DNA of 64,000 bases from Bradyrhizobium sp. AZCC 2176 (GTDB lineage: Bacteria > Pseudomonadota > Alphaproteobacteria > Rhizobiales > Xanthobacteraceae). The position numbers and the translations under genes were made by a program. The stretch is taken from positions 6,599,501 through 6,663,500 of the forward strand of contig NZ_JAZHRX010000001.1 of assembly GCF_036924645.1 (NCBI RefSeq), written 5' to 3'. A model generated the notes under the pieces. That model worked only from the letters and a program-made list of their open reading frames with translations, was not told where the DNA came from and made no database searches. This document shows, in pieces, positions 26,789 to 36,344 of the stretch; the stretch's first letter is position 1; the number at the start of each line of letters is the position of its first letter.

Positions 26789-27763
26789 ATGAAGTTTTTG
26801 CAAATGTCTAAGTTTGGCAATCCCACAGAGGTGGTTGAAGTTGTCGAAAGCGATCCACCCCCACCGCCGGCAGCAAATGAAGCCACGGTCGCAGTCGAAT
26901 ACTCAGCGATCGGTCCCGCTGAACTTCTGATGATCCGTGGCAGGTATGGGATCAGGCCACAGCCGCCGGCGCCGCTCGGGAACGAAGCTATTGGACGCGT
27001 TATCGCCGTTGGAGCCTTGGTTAAAAATGTAAAGACTGGCGATCGTGTCGCCATTCCGACCGGACTTCCAGTGTGGAGGCAGGCCATAACGGTCGCGGCC
27101 GCCGATCTCATCGTCTTGTCTGAGCAAGCCGATCCGCAACAGCTGTCAATGCTTCGGATCAATCCGCTGACAGCGGCATTGCTCTTGACCGAGTATGTCG
27201 AACTCGGCAAGGACGACTGGGTCATCCAGAACGCCGGCAATTCCGGTGTGGGACGCAGCGTCATTGCGTTTGCACAGGAGTTCGGACTTCGCTCGGTAAG
27301 CCTCGTGCGCAGACCCGAACTCGTGGATGAGCTGAAGTCAGCCGGAGCTGACGTCGTCCTTGTCGATGGACCCGACGTTGTGAAGCAGGTCGCAGCGGCG
27401 ACCGGCAATGCTAAAATCAAGCTGGGCATCGACGGCGTGGGTGGCGACTCCTCGCACTCGGTTGCGTCTTGCCTAACGTCGAACGCCAAGATGGTCGCCT
27501 ATGGCGGCGTCAGCGGAAAGCCCGCGGCCATGAGTCCCCTGAACATTATTTTCAAGCAGGTGACCCTGGAAGGGTTTTGGCTGGGATATCCGCGCTTTCG
27601 AGATGCACACGAAAAGCTTGCGGCTCACACGCGGACAGCCGAGCGACTGATCGCCGAAGGCAAACTGTACGTTCCGGTCGCCGGCGTTTATTCGCTCGAG
27701 CAGGCAACTCAGGCCATTGCGCATGCGCAAAAAGGCGGGAAAGTCCTTTTGAAACCCAACTAA
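26789..27763 (+). CDS. MDR-family dehydrogenase, 2-enoyl-thioester-reductase-like
   Basis: The ATG at 26789 has GAGGGA five bases upstream; 324 residues. It is a medium-chain dehydrogenase/reductase: an N-terminal GroES-like part (VEYSAIGPAELLMIRGRYG) and a nucleotide-binding domain starting NPLTAALLLTEYVELGKDDWV, with QNAGNSGVGRSVI. This last pattern is close to mitochondrial enoyl-ACP/CoA reductase (MECR/Etr1) rather than zinc alcohol dehydrogenases, and the catalytic zinc ligands are absent. The likely reaction is NADPH-dependent reduction of a 2-enoyl thioester; a quinone reductase is the alternative. It is divergent from hxlR across the two operators. Confidence 0.82.
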   Translation: MKFLQMSKFGNPTEVVEVVESDPPPPPAANEATVAVEYSAIGPAELLMIRGRYGIRPQPPAPLGNEAIGRVIAVGALVKNVKTGDRVAIPTGLPVWRQAITVAAADLIVLSEQADPQQLSMLRINPLTAALLLTEYVELGKDDWVIQNAGNSGVGRSVIAFAQEFGLRSVSLVRRPELVDELKSAGADVVLVDGPDVVKQVAAATGNAKIKLGIDGVGGDSSHSVASCLTSNAKMVAYGGVSGKPAAMSPLNIIFKQVTLEGFWLGYPRFRDAHEKLAAHTRTAERLIAEGKLYVPVAGVYSLEQATQAIAHAQKGGKVLLKPN

Positions 27764-27778
27764 TGGATAATCAACGGT

Positions 27779-27805
27779 CAGGCGCCCTGAACTCTAGGGC
27801 GCCTG
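27779..27805 (+). terminator. Strong hairpin after the enoyl-reductase-like gene
   Basis: Ten perfect base pairs (CAGGCGCCCT with AGGGCGCCTG) close a 7-base loop, starting 16 bases after the stop codon. No T-run follows, so it may stop transcription only partly or protect the mRNA 3' end. Confidence 0.7.
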
Positions 27806-27824
27806 AAACCGCAGCTAGTCCGAT

Positions 27825-28442
27825 ATGAAAAGCGATGGTCCTAATTCTAATAGGGCGAAGGCGCAAACGAAAGAACAGCGAACTTGCTATACGCACTTTA
27901 CCGAAGAAGGCGTGCAAAGCATCTACGAACCGGATCGTGTTCGGCTAGAGACAATCGACGGGAAGCTTATTGAGGAGCGTGTACATCCAAGAAAGGCGTT
28001 TGAAGGACACACCCTTCAGACTACGTGGGATAGGCAGCATCTGGCCTACTTTTCCGGGTATGCAATTTGGAATTATCTAAATACTCCATTTATGTTTGTC
28101 ACTGAGAGTGCCAAAGCGGAAGAAATAGATCCGGTGTCCGACCAAGGCACGGTACGCCGGCGGCTGAAGATCACTTTTCCCGAGAAGGTTGGAACTCACT
28201 GTCCGGACCAGATATTCCACGTCGATGAAAACGGGCTCATCGCTCGTTTGGATTATACCACACTCGTGGCAGGTGGCGCTCCAGCCGCGCACTACATGTC
28301 CGAGTACAAGAACATTCAAGGGATTATGATGCCAACCAAACGGCGCGCGTTCAGGAGAAACCTGGACGGAACTCTAAATGCTGAATCTGTCCTCGTCGGT
28401 ATTGATATCTCTGCAATAACCTTGACTTACGAAAAGCATTGA
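27825..28442 (+). CDS. Unknown-family protein, N-terminally shortened paralogue
   Basis: The 205-residue product aligns with the protein at 29034-29750 from QRTCYTHFT (against QRVYYQPFT) to the end. It shares [27 protein letters not shown] and the C-terminal GIDISAI pattern, but its first 65 or so residues are replaced by about 18 unrelated ones. No ribosome binding site precedes the ATG, and it follows directly after the hairpin. It is therefore probably a truncated, poorly expressed copy. I do not recognise the family. The beta-rich pattern hints at a lipocalin- or LolA-like ligand-binding fold, but that is a guess. Its codon use is more AT-rich than its paralogue, consistent with relaxed selection. 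Confidence 0.6.
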   Translation: MKSDGPNSNRAKAQTKEQRTCYTHFTEEGVQSIYEPDRVRLETIDGKLIEERVHPRKAFEGHTLQTTWDRQHLAYFSGYAIWNYLNTPFMFVTESAKAEEIDPVSDQGTVRRRLKITFPEKVGTHCPDQIFHVDENGLIARLDYTTLVAGGAPAAHYMSEYKNIQGIMMPTKRRAFRRNLDGTLNAESVLVGIDISAITLTYEKH

Positions 28443-28822
28443 GACGACAGGAAGCACGCAAACAAATGGGTATCTCCGTTGTTATGCAAGGGCAGCCTGC
28501 CTCAGCGAGGCAAGAGCCGAGCCTGATGACCGGGACCGTCAGTGCCGGCGCATAGAGACCGCCACCTCAGCGGCACAGCGGATCAGCACGGCACGCTGAT
28601 CGATGTCGGCTTTGTAGATGATCGTGACGTCGACATTGCTGAAGCTGCGGCATGCCGAGGGCCTTTCGAAAGAGGTTCTTTCCAACAGCGATACATTTTC
28701 CGGCGAAAGTATTATTTTTCCCTTCGGCTCTGGGGACACTAGCGGTCTGTCAGCAGCTATGAATCATGGCGTCGTGTGTCCCCGGCGATAGCAGAAGGAC
28801 AGTAGAGTTCATTGCAGACGGT
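28443..28822. other. Intergenic debris before the duplicated promoter
   Basis: I see no supported gene. A 66-codon minus-strand frame (28539-28739, with VTIIYKADID and LIRCAAEVAVS) and its plus-strand shadow have no ribosome binding site and no family I know; they may be a fragment of a lost gene. The region ends where the duplicated 182-bp segment begins. Confidence 0.4.
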
Positions 28823-29004
28823 CGGCATCGAGCACCCCGGCGATCGAACAAGCCATTCCCTCAAAACTCTTCGAGCGCATCTGCGTGGACCTCCGAATAA
28901 CTCCTATTACCAGCGTAAACTCGCCTGGCCCGCTATCCAATGGCCCGACCAGGAATTTCATGCAAGAATTCACTTGCCTTCCAGTCACTCTTATTATTAG
29001 AGTT
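28823..29004. repeat. 182-bp direct repeat, second copy (captured hxlR promoter)
   Basis: This copy of 26481-26662 contains the first 19 codons of hxlR on the minus strand, which then run into unrelated DNA. The first operator is altered (ACTCC and AGCGT arms), but the second, at 28987-29003, is unchanged. It ends 29 bases before the start of the unknown-family gene, so it now acts as that gene's upstream control region. Confidence 0.92.
28987..29003. promoter_or_regulatory. Conserved HxlR-type operator in front of the molybdenum-hydroxylase operon
   Basis: This is an exact copy of the 26645-26661 palindrome. It ends 30 bases before the ATG at 29034, a typical position for a repressor site. 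Perfect retention of this site beside decay of its partner suggests it is still used. Confidence 0.68.
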
Positions 29005-29033
29005 GGTCAATGCACAACGGGAGGGCAATGGAT

Positions 29034-29750
29034 ATGAGCGAACTGCGCGACCTTGTCCTCAACGCTCACGGTGTCACACGCTGGAAATCGGCCAGGACGA
29101 TCGAGGGCAATATGTCGATCACCGGCCTGCTATGGGCAAGAAAAGGCTGGCCCGATGCGCTGAAGCAGGTCCGCGTTACGGCCGATACCGAAAGCCAGCG
29201 GGTTTACTATCAGCCGTTTACGAATCCGGACTGGCGCAGCGTCTATGGGCCCGAGGCGGTCGCAATCGAGACATCGGACGGTAAGCCAATCAAGAGCCGG
29301 GTAAATCCGCGCGCTTCCTTTCAAGGGCACGCAGTTGAGACGGCCTGGGACGATCTGCATCTCGCCTATTTCAGCGGCTACGCGATCTGGAATTATCTCA
29401 ACACCCCGTTTCTCTTCGTGCTGCCGGGCTTCAAGACGGAAGAGATCGAGCCATGGGACGAACACGGCGAGAGCCGACGCCGGCTGAAGGTGACATTTCC
29501 GGATTCGGTCGCGACGCATTGTCCCGAACAGGTGTTTCATATCGACGGTGAAGGCCTGATCTCGAGAGTTGACTATAGCGCAATCGTAACCGGCGGAATC
29601 CCGACCGCGCATTGCACTTCCCAATACCGGGATTTTGATGGCGTCAGGATCGCGACCAGGCGGCGCGCCTATCGTCGAAGAGCCGATGGCACCGCGATCA
29701 CCGAAGGCGTCGCGGTCGCGATCGATATTGCCGACATCCGGCTCTCATAA
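29034..29750 (+). CDS. Unknown-family protein, full-length paralogue
   Basis: From the ATG at 29034 (GGGAGG eight bases upstream; other in-frame ATGs at 29010 and 29028 fit less well) the protein has 238 residues. It has no signal peptide or membrane segment. Distinct stretches are [20 protein letters not shown] near 28-47, [18 protein letters not shown] near 110-127 and [20 protein letters not shown] near 158-177. I cannot name the family. It is the longer relative of the product at 27825-28442. It precedes the molybdenum hydroxylase genes by 40 bases, so it is likely made with them and may handle their substrate. Confidence 0.8.
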   Translation: MSELRDLVLNAHGVTRWKSARTIEGNMSITGLLWARKGWPDALKQVRVTADTESQRVYYQPFTNPDWRSVYGPEAVAIETSDGKPIKSRVNPRASFQGHAVETAWDDLHLAYFSGYAIWNYLNTPFLFVLPGFKTEEIEPWDEHGESRRRLKVTFPDSVATHCPEQVFHIDGEGLISRVDYSAIVTGGIPTAHCTSQYRDFDGVRIATRRRAYRRRADGTAITEGVAVAIDIADIRLS

Positions 29751-29790
29751 AGAAGTACGGCAGACAACGTGCCGTAATCAGGAGCAATGC

Positions 29791-30282
29791 ATGCCCGAAC
29801 CCGACGATCGTCATGTGGTAACCTTGGAGATCAACGGCACGCGCAAGACCGTCGCAGTGGAAGCGCGAAAATTGCTGGTCCACCTGATCAGGGAGGACCT
29901 TGGCCTCACTGGAACGCATGTCGGCTGCGATACTTCGCAGTGCGGCGCCTGCACCGTGGAGATCGACGGACTGGCGATCAAGTCCTGCACTGTGCTGGCC
30001 GTGATGGCTGACGGTGCGTCGATCACGACGATCGAGGGCCTGACCGACACAGGGGCCGAACTCAGCCCGGTTCAGGCTGCGTTCCATGAACATCACGCGC
30101 TGCAATGCGGCTTCTGCACGCCGGGCATGGTGATGAGCGTGCGTCAGCTGTTGAAGGATCAGCCCAATCCGAGCGAGCACGACATCCGCCACGGCCTTGC
30201 CGGCAACATCTGCCGCTGCACCGGCTATCACAACATCGTCCGCGCCATCGAAAGCCTGGCATCGAAAGGCGACCAGCCATGA
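29791..30282 (+). CDS. Molybdenum hydroxylase, [2Fe-2S] small subunit (CoxS-like)
   Basis: This 163-residue protein has a plant-type [2Fe-2S] site (C46, C51, C54, C66 in [12 protein letters not shown]) and a second cluster in a four-helix domain (C106, C109, C141, C143 in CGFCTPGM and NICRCTGY). It passes electrons from the molybdenum centre to FAD in the cytoplasmic complex. The start at 29791 has GGAG six bases upstream. Its stop overlaps the large-subunit start by four bases. The order small-large-medium and the subunit sizes define the CO-dehydrogenase/xanthine-dehydrogenase family. Confidence 0.94.
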   Translation: MPEPDDRHVVTLEINGTRKTVAVEARKLLVHLIREDLGLTGTHVGCDTSQCGACTVEIDGLAIKSCTVLAVMADGASITTIEGLTDTGAELSPVQAAFHEHHALQCGFCTPGMVMSVRQLLKDQPNPSEHDIRHGLAGNICRCTGYHNIVRAIESLASKGDQP

Positions 30283-32651
30283 ACGATACAACTGCGATCC
30301 GCCTTATCGGCCAGCCGCTCAGACGACAGGAGGATTTCAAATTTCTCGCCGGCAAGGGCCGGTACGTCGATGATGTCAGGTTGCCGGGCATGCTGCATAT
30401 GGCAGTACTGCGATCGCCGCACGCCCACGCCAAGATCCGAAACGTCGATCTGTCGGCAGCCAAAGTCGCACCGGGTGTTCGCCTTGTATTGTCCGGCAAG
30501 GCGCTCGCCGGCAAGATCGGTCCGATCGTGCCGAACTGGGTCATTCCCGGCAGCAAGGTACCGTTCCGTCCGGTTGTCGCGACCGATTGCGTTCGCTTTG
30601 TCGGCGAGTGCGTGGCGCTGGTCGTCGCGGAAACGCTGGCTGAAGCCTATGACGCCGTCGGCAGGATCGAAGTCGAGTACGACGTGCTGCCCGCCGTGAT
30701 CGATGAGGAAGTCGCGATCCGGGAGGGCGCACCGCAGCTCCATGACAACGTTCCGGGCAATATCACCACGATCTACAAAGTACGCGGCGGCGACTACCAG
30801 AACGCCGCCCGCGAGGCCGATCATGTCATCGGCCTGCGCGTCGTCAACAACCGCCTGATCCCCACCTGCATGGAAACGCGCGCGATCGTTGCCTCGCCGG
30901 AACCGGACGGCACCTTGACGGTTTATATCGGCAGTCAGGTTCCCCACATGCACCGACGCTGGATCGCCGAGACGGTCGGTATTCCCGAGCATCAATTGCG
31001 GGTGGTCGCACCTGATATCGGAGGCGGCTTTGGCGCCAAGATGCATCTGTATCCGGAAGACCTGCTCTGCCCCTATCTCGCGCGCGAACTTGACGCACCG
31101 GTCAAGTGGTGGGAGAGCCGCTCCGAGAGCCATCAATCGACCAGCCATGGTCGCGCCCATACGGAAAATATCGAGGTAGCGTTCAGGAACGACGGCAAGA
31201 TCCTCGGCCTGAAGGTCGACACCCTCGGCAACGTCGGCGCCTACCTGTCGAACATGGCGAGTGGCGGTCCGACTGTGAATACCATCAACTTTGGAACCGG
31301 CACTTACAAGATAGACAACTATGAGGCTATTTCCCGCGTCGTCGTGACCAATACCGTGCCGGTTGATGCCTATCGCGGCTATGGGCGGCCCGAAGGCGCT
31401 TATATTGCCGAGCGCGCGATTGATGCGGTGGCACGCCACCTCAAGCTCGACCAGGTCGAAGTGCGGCGGAAGAATTTCGTTCAATCGGCGGAATTTCCCT
31501 ATCGGCCCTACGGCAGCACGGGCGTCATGTACGACAGCGGCAATTACCAGGGACTGCTCGACAAGGCGCTCGCGGCTTTCGACTATGAAGGCCGCCGCAG
31601 CGAATGCCAAGCCTTGCGCGGAAGCGGCATCTATCGCGGCATTGGCGTTGCCGCCTATACGCATATGTGCGGGATGGCACCATCACGCCGGTTGGCTGTG
31701 AGCGGATTCGACCGGGGCGGCTGGGAAAGCGCGCGGGTCAGCATCGACTCCAGCGGACGAGCCACGATCTATTCGGGCTCGATGAGCCAGGGACAAGGCC
31801 ATATCACGTCGTTGTCGCAGATCGCTGCCGACGTGTTGCAGATTCCGATTGAAGACATCGACATCGTACAGGGCGACACGCGCCAGGTACAGGCCGGCCA
31901 CGGCACCTTCAATTCCCGTTCGATGGCGGTCGGTGGATCCAGCGTGCACGTGTCCTCCCAACGCATTGTCGCAAAGGCGAAGAAGATCGCGGCGGGCATG
32001 CTGGAAGTGGACGAGAAGGACGTTTCCTATTCGGCCGGCGCGTTCAGCGTGCCCGGTACCGATATCGCGCCGCTAACCTTCCCGAAGGTGGCCCGCATGG
32101 CCTATGTCGGGCATAAACTGCCGGATGGCGTCGCGCCGGGCCTTGATGAGACGGTGTACTACGACCCGACCGGCATGGGTTCGCCGTCGGGCGTCCACCT
32201 CGCTTATGTCGAGGTCGATCCGGAAACCGGGATCGTCGATATCCTCGACTATGTCGCGGTTGACGACGTCGGCACGCTGATCAATCCCCGTCTCGCGGCC
32301 GGCCAGATCCATGGCGGCGTCGTGCAGGGCATCGCACAAGCGCTCTATGAAGAGGTCAGCTACGATCCTGACAATGGGCAGCTGCTGACCGGTTCGCTGC
32401 TCGATTATGCCGTTCCGCGCGCCGAGCATGTGCCGAACATCCGATCGCTATTCCAGCAAACTCCCTCGCCGACCAATCCGATCGGCGTCAAGGGCATCGG
32501 CGAGAGCGGTTCGATTGCCGCCCCGCCTTGTATGGTTCATGCGGTGCTTGATGCTTTGTCACCATTCGGTATCAAACATCTGGACATGCCGCTGACGCCG
32601 CCACGGGTCTGGGCGGCGGTGCAACAAGCACGCATGGGAGCGGCCCGATGA
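30279..32651 (+). CDS. Molybdenum hydroxylase, molybdopterin-binding large subunit
   Basis: The 790-residue catalytic subunit holds the molybdenum cytosine-dinucleotide cofactor. The active-site loop is A364-Y-R-G-Y-G-R370-P-E, the form-II/xanthine-dehydrogenase type, not the AYRCSFR loop with catalytic Cys of true form-I CO dehydrogenase. The base-acting Glu is E742 in GIGESG. Other cofactor motifs are IGGGFGAKM near 246-254 and [10 protein letters not shown] oxidation is therefore unlikely; hydroxylation of an aldehyde, heteroaromatic or aromatic-CoA is more likely. ATGA overlaps link it with the genes before and after. No maturation genes (coxDEF type) are present. Confidence 0.92.
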   Translation: MNDTTAIRLIGQPLRRQEDFKFLAGKGRYVDDVRLPGMLHMAVLRSPHAHAKIRNVDLSAAKVAPGVRLVLSGKALAGKIGPIVPNWVIPGSKVPFRPVVATDCVRFVGECVALVVAETLAEAYDAVGRIEVEYDVLPAVIDEEVAIREGAPQLHDNVPGNITTIYKVRGGDYQNAAREADHVIGLRVVNNRLIPTCMETRAIVASPEPDGTLTVYIGSQVPHMHRRWIAETVGIPEHQLRVVAPDIGGGFGAKMHLYPEDLLCPYLARELDAPVKWWESRSESHQSTSHGRAHTENIEVAFRNDGKILGLKVDTLGNVGAYLSNMASGGPTVNTINFGTGTYKIDNYEAISRVVVTNTVPVDAYRGYGRPEGAYIAERAIDAVARHLKLDQVEVRRKNFVQSAEFPYRPYGSTGVMYDSGNYQGLLDKALAAFDYEGRRSECQALRGSGIYRGIGVAAYTHMCGMAPSRRLAVSGFDRGGWESARVSIDSSGRATIYSGSMSQGQGHITSLSQIAADVLQIPIEDIDIVQGDTRQVQAGHGTFNSRSMAVGGSSVHVSSQRIVAKAKKIAAGMLEVDEKDVSYSAGAFSVPGTDIAPLTFPKVARMAYVGHKLPDGVAPGLDETVYYDPTGMGSPSGVHLAYVEVDPETGIVDILDYVAVDDVGTLINPRLAAGQIHGGVVQGIAQALYEEVSYDPDNGQLLTGSLLDYAVPRAEHVPNIRSLFQQTPSPTNPIGVKGIGESGSIAAPPCMVHAVLDALSPFGIKHLDMPLTPPRVWAAVQQARMGAAR

Positions 32652-33502
32652 TCCCCGCAGCCTTCGATTATGTCCGCGCGTCATCGCTCGCCCAGGCGAT
32701 CGATCTGTTGCGCGACGATCCCGACGGAACAAAGCTCCTGGCTGGCGGCCATACCCTCCTGCCGGCGCTGAAGCTGCGGTTGGCGTCCCCCGAACTGCTG
32801 GTCGATATCAGCGGCATCGCCGAGCTCAAGGGAATCGAGATCAGCGAAACCGGCATCAGGATCGGCGCACTGGCCACCCATGCCGAACTGTTTGCTTCCG
32901 AGCCCCTGTACAGGGAATTGCCGGTCTTTCGCAGGGCAGCCAGCCTGATTGCCGATCCCCAGGTGCGTAACCGCGGCACGATCGGCGGCTCGCTCGCGAA
33001 CGCCGATCCCGCGGCTGACTGGCCGGCGGTAGCGGTGGCGCTGCAGGCAGAGATCGAGATCGTGGGCCCGAATGGCCTCCGAAGGGTGGCGGCGCGGGAC
33101 TTCTTTATCGATATCTTTTCGACTGTGCTGGAACCGGACGAAATTCTCGCAAGCGTCCATATCCCTCGGCCGAGGACTGACATGCACTTCATCTATCGAA
33201 AGATCCGGCATCCCGCGAGCGGCTTTGCCGTCGTGGGAATCGCGGTCGGCGTGCGGTTGCAAGAGGGGGCGGTTGACGAGATTTCCATCGGCGTCACCGG
33301 TGCAGCGAACCACGCCTTCGCCGGCCAACGCGCTTCCGATTTCCTGATCGGCAAGACGCTTTCGCAGGACAACATCGAACAGACGGCACAATTGCTAAGT
33401 GAGACCACCGAGTGCCTCTCCGACCGCTACGCTTCGGCGGAATACCGCGCGAATCTGATCCGGATCGAGACCAGGCGCGCGTTATTTGCGCTTGCGTCGT
33501 GA
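32648..33502 (+). CDS. Molybdenum hydroxylase, FAD-binding medium subunit (CoxM-like)
   Basis: The 284-residue protein has the two FAD pyrophosphate motifs of the family, AGGHTLLPALKLRL near 32-45 and TIGGSLANADPAADWP near 114-129, and the C-terminal domain ending with conserved Arg-rich helices. It receives electrons from the iron-sulfur subunit and passes them to an acceptor. It starts in the ATGA overlap with the large subunit. Its 3' end overlaps the converging HxlR gene by 21 bases. Confidence 0.93.
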   Translation: MIPAAFDYVRASSLAQAIDLLRDDPDGTKLLAGGHTLLPALKLRLASPELLVDISGIAELKGIEISETGIRIGALATHAELFASEPLYRELPVFRRAASLIADPQVRNRGTIGGSLANADPAADWPAVAVALQAEIEIVGPNGLRRVAARDFFIDIFSTVLEPDEILASVHIPRPRTDMHFIYRKIRHPASGFAVVGIAVGVRLQEGAVDEISIGVTGAANHAFAGQRASDFLIGKTLSQDNIEQTAQLLSETTECLSDRYASAEYRANLIRIETRRALFALAS

Positions 33503-34030
33503 AACGGGAGCGTTCGAGTCGACAACCCCGCGATCGGCAGCATTGCCGCCAAATCGCTTACGATTGAACGGAACAGCACCTGCGCCGGCAACGATCTCGA
33601 CGTCCTCAAGCCGCAACGGCTTGCCGCCGCTCGTCCGCAACGCCGGATATTCGATCGGTCGTCCGGCGGCGCGTTCGCGGAACACGACCTGCGGCCCTGC
33701 GGGCTCCGCCAGCCAGTCGTCACCCCATTTCTTAAGCGCGAGATAGGCCGGAAAGAAATCGCGTCCTTTCTCGGTCAGAACGTACTCATATCGGCCGGCG
33801 TGTTCGGGTAGCGGCACCCGTGTCATGACGCCGGCATCAACGAATTTCTTCAGCCGGGTGCTCAAGATATTGGAAGCGATCCCGATATAGTATTCGAACT
33901 CATCGAAGCGTTTCACGCCGTAATAGGCCTCGCGCAGGATCAGGATGGACCAGCGGTCGCCGACAACCTCCATGGCGCGCGCCATGGAACATTCCTTGTT
34001 TGCAAGACGGCTTCGCTTCACACTGGACAT
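33482..34030 (-). CDS. Second HxlR-family regulator
   Basis: The 182-residue protein has CSMARAMEVVGDRWSILILR near 15-34, a winged helix with SNILSTRLKKFVDAGVMTR and a wing in AGRYEYVLTEKGRD, followed by an extended basic tail. It is related to, but clearly distinct from, the HxlR at 26044-26538. It converges on the molybdenum hydroxylase operon and overlaps its last 21 bases. Upstream, CTCAA and TTGAG arms near 34050-34071 may form an operator. It may control the following CoA-transferase and hydratase genes or the hydroxylase. Confidence 0.88.
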   Translation of the reverse strand: MSSVKRSRLANKECSMARAMEVVGDRWSILILREAYYGVKRFDEFEYYIGIASNILSTRLKKFVDAGVMTRVPLPEHAGRYEYVLTEKGRDFFPAYLALKKWGDDWLAEPAGPQVVFRERAAGRPIEYPALRTSGGKPLRLEDVEIVAGAGAVPFNRKRFGGNAADRGVVDSNAPVSRRKRK

Positions 34031-34110
34031 AGCTCTTTCAACCCCGAACTCAACTCATACCATATTGAGCGGGATTCGCGTATGTCCAGTGCGCCCTTCG
34101 GCGTTTCTGA

Positions 34111-35376
34111 TCAGGCCGCCTGCCCCGGCTCGGCTTCCGGCTTGGCGACGATGTCTGGCTCTAGCGCACGCCGATGCGAAACGAGCGCGCCCGCTTCGCT
34201 TAAGCGTTTCAATTCCGCCTCGCTGAGGCCGAGTTCGCTGAAGACCGCGAAGTTATGCTCGCCCTGAAAGGCAGGTGTGCCAATTGGTGCCAGCTCCTCT
34301 GCCGAAAAATGCCACGGCCGGCCCGGCAACCGATATTCGCCGCCGCTGCGGTCAGGGACGCGTTGGACAGCGCCCCAGTAATCGCTCCATTCCGATGCCG
34401 TGAGCTCCTTGATAGAACGGATCTCGCCCATGGCGATTTTGGCCTCGTCGAACTGGGCGTCGAGGGTCGCCATATCCGGAAAGGTCAGGATCCACGACTG
34501 GATGATCTGATGCAGCACGCCGAAATTCAAGCGGCGCGCGGCAGCGCTGGAGAACCGCGGATCATCCATCAGATCGACCCGGCGCATGGCGCGCAGCCAC
34601 GACGGAAAGGTCCGGCTGCCAATAATGCTGGTCGCGACCGTGAAATTTTCGCCTTGCGGTCCTGTAAAGAAGGAACAATCAGTGGCGCCGAGCACCGCCG
34701 GCTCCGCCCCGATGTCATCATCGGAAAGATCGACGTGCGCGCGTTCGTTGACCGCAAGCAACGTCGCCGCCATTGCGACGTCGATATACTGGCCCCGACC
34801 GGTCCTCTGACGGCTATTGAGAGCCGCAAGTATCGCGATCACGGCCTGCAATCCAGCGTAGACGTCGGCATGCGACAGGCTGTCGGTACGCGGCTCCGTC
34901 AGAGCGCTGCCATAGTGGCGGACGCTGTTTTCGGTAAAGCCAGCCTCGGCCTGCACGGTTGGCGCATAAGCCATCCTGCTCCGCCACGGACCACCCTGCC
35001 CATAACCTGTGATCGACGCGTATATCAGCCGTGGATTGCGTTTCGACAGCGTTGCGTAATCCAGCCCGAAGAAACCCAGTGTGCCTGCCCGGAAGTTTTC
35101 GACCAGGATATCGGCGGTGTCGCAGAGTTCAAGCGCCAACTCGTAAGCGCCCGGGATGTTGAGATTGATACTGACGTTGCGTTTGCCGGCATTTTGCTGA
35201 GCGTAATAGCCTGACATCCCGTCGGTCGATGGAAAAGCAAAGCGAGAAACGTCGGGGCTTGGTGGTTCGATCTTGATCACCTCAGCGCCGAGGTCCTGCA
35301 AGGTCCGGGCACACAGAGGACCAGCCAACACACGGGAAAAATCGACGACACGGATTCCACTCAAGGGGCCACTCAT
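34111..35376 (-). CDS. CaiB/BaiF-family CoA-transferase
   Basis: The start at 35376 follows the hydratase stop by one base, so the two are coupled. The 421-residue protein has type III CoA-transferase marks: RVVDFSRVLAGPLCARTLQDL near 8-28, DLGAEVIKIEPP, NAGKRNVSIN, NFRAGTLGFFGLDY and SITGYGQGGPW. The catalytic Asp that forms the acyl anhydride should lie near residue 170 in the DSLSHADVYAG region. These enzymes move CoA from one carboxylic acid to another without ATP. Together with the hydratase it should process an activated acid. Confidence 0.92.
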   Translation of the reverse strand: MSGPLSGIRVVDFSRVLAGPLCARTLQDLGAEVIKIEPPSPDVSRFAFPSTDGMSGYYAQQNAGKRNVSINLNIPGAYELALELCDTADILVENFRAGTLGFFGLDYATLSKRNPRLIYASITGYGQGGPWRSRMAYAPTVQAEAGFTENSVRHYGSALTEPRTDSLSHADVYAGLQAVIAILAALNSRQRTGRGQYIDVAMAATLLAVNERAHVDLSDDDIGAEPAVLGATDCSFFTGPQGENFTVATSIIGSRTFPSWLRAMRRVDLMDDPRFSSAAARRLNFGVLHQIIQSWILTFPDMATLDAQFDEAKIAMGEIRSIKELTASEWSDYWGAVQRVPDRSGGEYRLPGRPWHFSAEELAPIGTPAFQGEHNFAVFSELGLSEAELKRLSEAGALVSHRRALEPDIVAKPEAEPGQAA

Positions 35377-35377
35377 G

Positions 35378-36175
35378 TCAGCGCCCCGCAAACTTTGCGA
35401 GACCCGGGCCGTTCTTGCGGAATGATGCAAGACCGGTCTTGAGGTCTTCCGACGCCCAGATCGGCGCCTGTACGCGTGACATCGCCTCGTCCGCAGCCAC
35501 CACGCCCTGATTGACGGCGATATGCGCGAGTTCCTTGGTTGCGGCATGCGCCACCGTTGGGCCTTGCGCGAACTCCTCCGCGATGGCCATGGTCGCCGTC
35601 TCCAACGATTCCTCCGGGACAGTGAGATTGATTAATCCCCACTTCTCCAGCGTTGGCGCATCGTAGCGCCGCGCCAGCATCGACATCTCCTTGGCGCGCT
35701 GCGCGCCGATACGTTGCACCTGCCGCTGGATTCCTCCCAGCAAGGGATGCAGCCCAAGCGTCGCCTCGACTGAGCCGATCTTCGCCGAAGAGGCTGCGAT
35801 GATGTAATCGCACGATAGCGCAAGCTCGAGACCGCCACCCAGGCAAACGCCGTGAACGCTGGCGATTAACGGGATTGGCAGAAGCTCCATGAAGCGCAAG
35901 AATTCGACGCCGTTCAGCCGCCGATTTTCACCGCCCTGATCTGCGCTGCCTGCCTCCACCCGCTTATCGAAGATATCCAGATCTGCGCCGGCGGAGAAAT
36001 GCCGCAGTCCGCTACGGATGACGATAGCGCGGCTGCCTGCCTTTTGCGCTGCCTCCACCTGCTCCACGATCGCGTTGAGAAGCTTGGGACCGAGCAGGTT
36101 GTACGGCCGATAAACCATTGTCAAAACGGAAATATTGCCGCGCTGTTCGCGCGTCACCAACGCATCCTCGGACAA
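35378..36175 (-). CDS. Enoyl-CoA hydratase/isomerase (crotonase) family protein
   Basis: The start is TTG at 36175, supported by AGGAGG about six bases upstream. The 265 residues show oxyanion-hole segments (RHFSAGADLDIF near 58-69 and HGVCLGGGLELALSCDYIIAA near 109-129). Both catalytic glutamate positions are filled, in GGGLELAL and SVEATLGLHPLLGG. It likely adds water to, or isomerises, an enoyl-CoA. It is the first gene of a two-gene unit with the CoA-transferase. Confidence 0.9.
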   Translation of the reverse strand: MSEDALVTREQRGNISVLTMVYRPYNLLGPKLLNAIVEQVEAAQKAGSRAIVIRSGLRHFSAGADLDIFDKRVEAGSADQGGENRRLNGVEFLRFMELLPIPLIASVHGVCLGGGLELALSCDYIIAASSAKIGSVEATLGLHPLLGGIQRQVQRIGAQRAKEMSMLARRYDAPTLEKWGLINLTVPEESLETATMAIAEEFAQGPTVAHAATKELAHIAVNQGVVAADEAMSRVQAPIWASEDLKTGLASFRKNGPGLAKFAGR

Positions 36176-36344
36176 AGCTGCCTCCTGTTCGCCGGCGGCT
36201 CTCGCGACCGCATCATTTGATTTGCGAAATGCAGGCTACATCACGGCTTGCATTTTGCAAGTCATAATTTGCATCAAATGGTTTGACGATCGATATGCCG
36301 GAGCTGCCCTGGAGGCTGATGGACTCGGAAAGAGGCATTCAGAT

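Noticed and set aside
30228..31664. 478-codon minus-strand frame
   Set aside because: It is a shadow of the molybdenum hydroxylase large subunit, which has complete cofactor motifs and coupled starts.
30279..32651. True form-I carbon monoxide dehydrogenase (CoxL)
   Set aside because: The active-site loop is AYRGYGRPE, without the AYRCSFR cysteine needed for CO oxidation.
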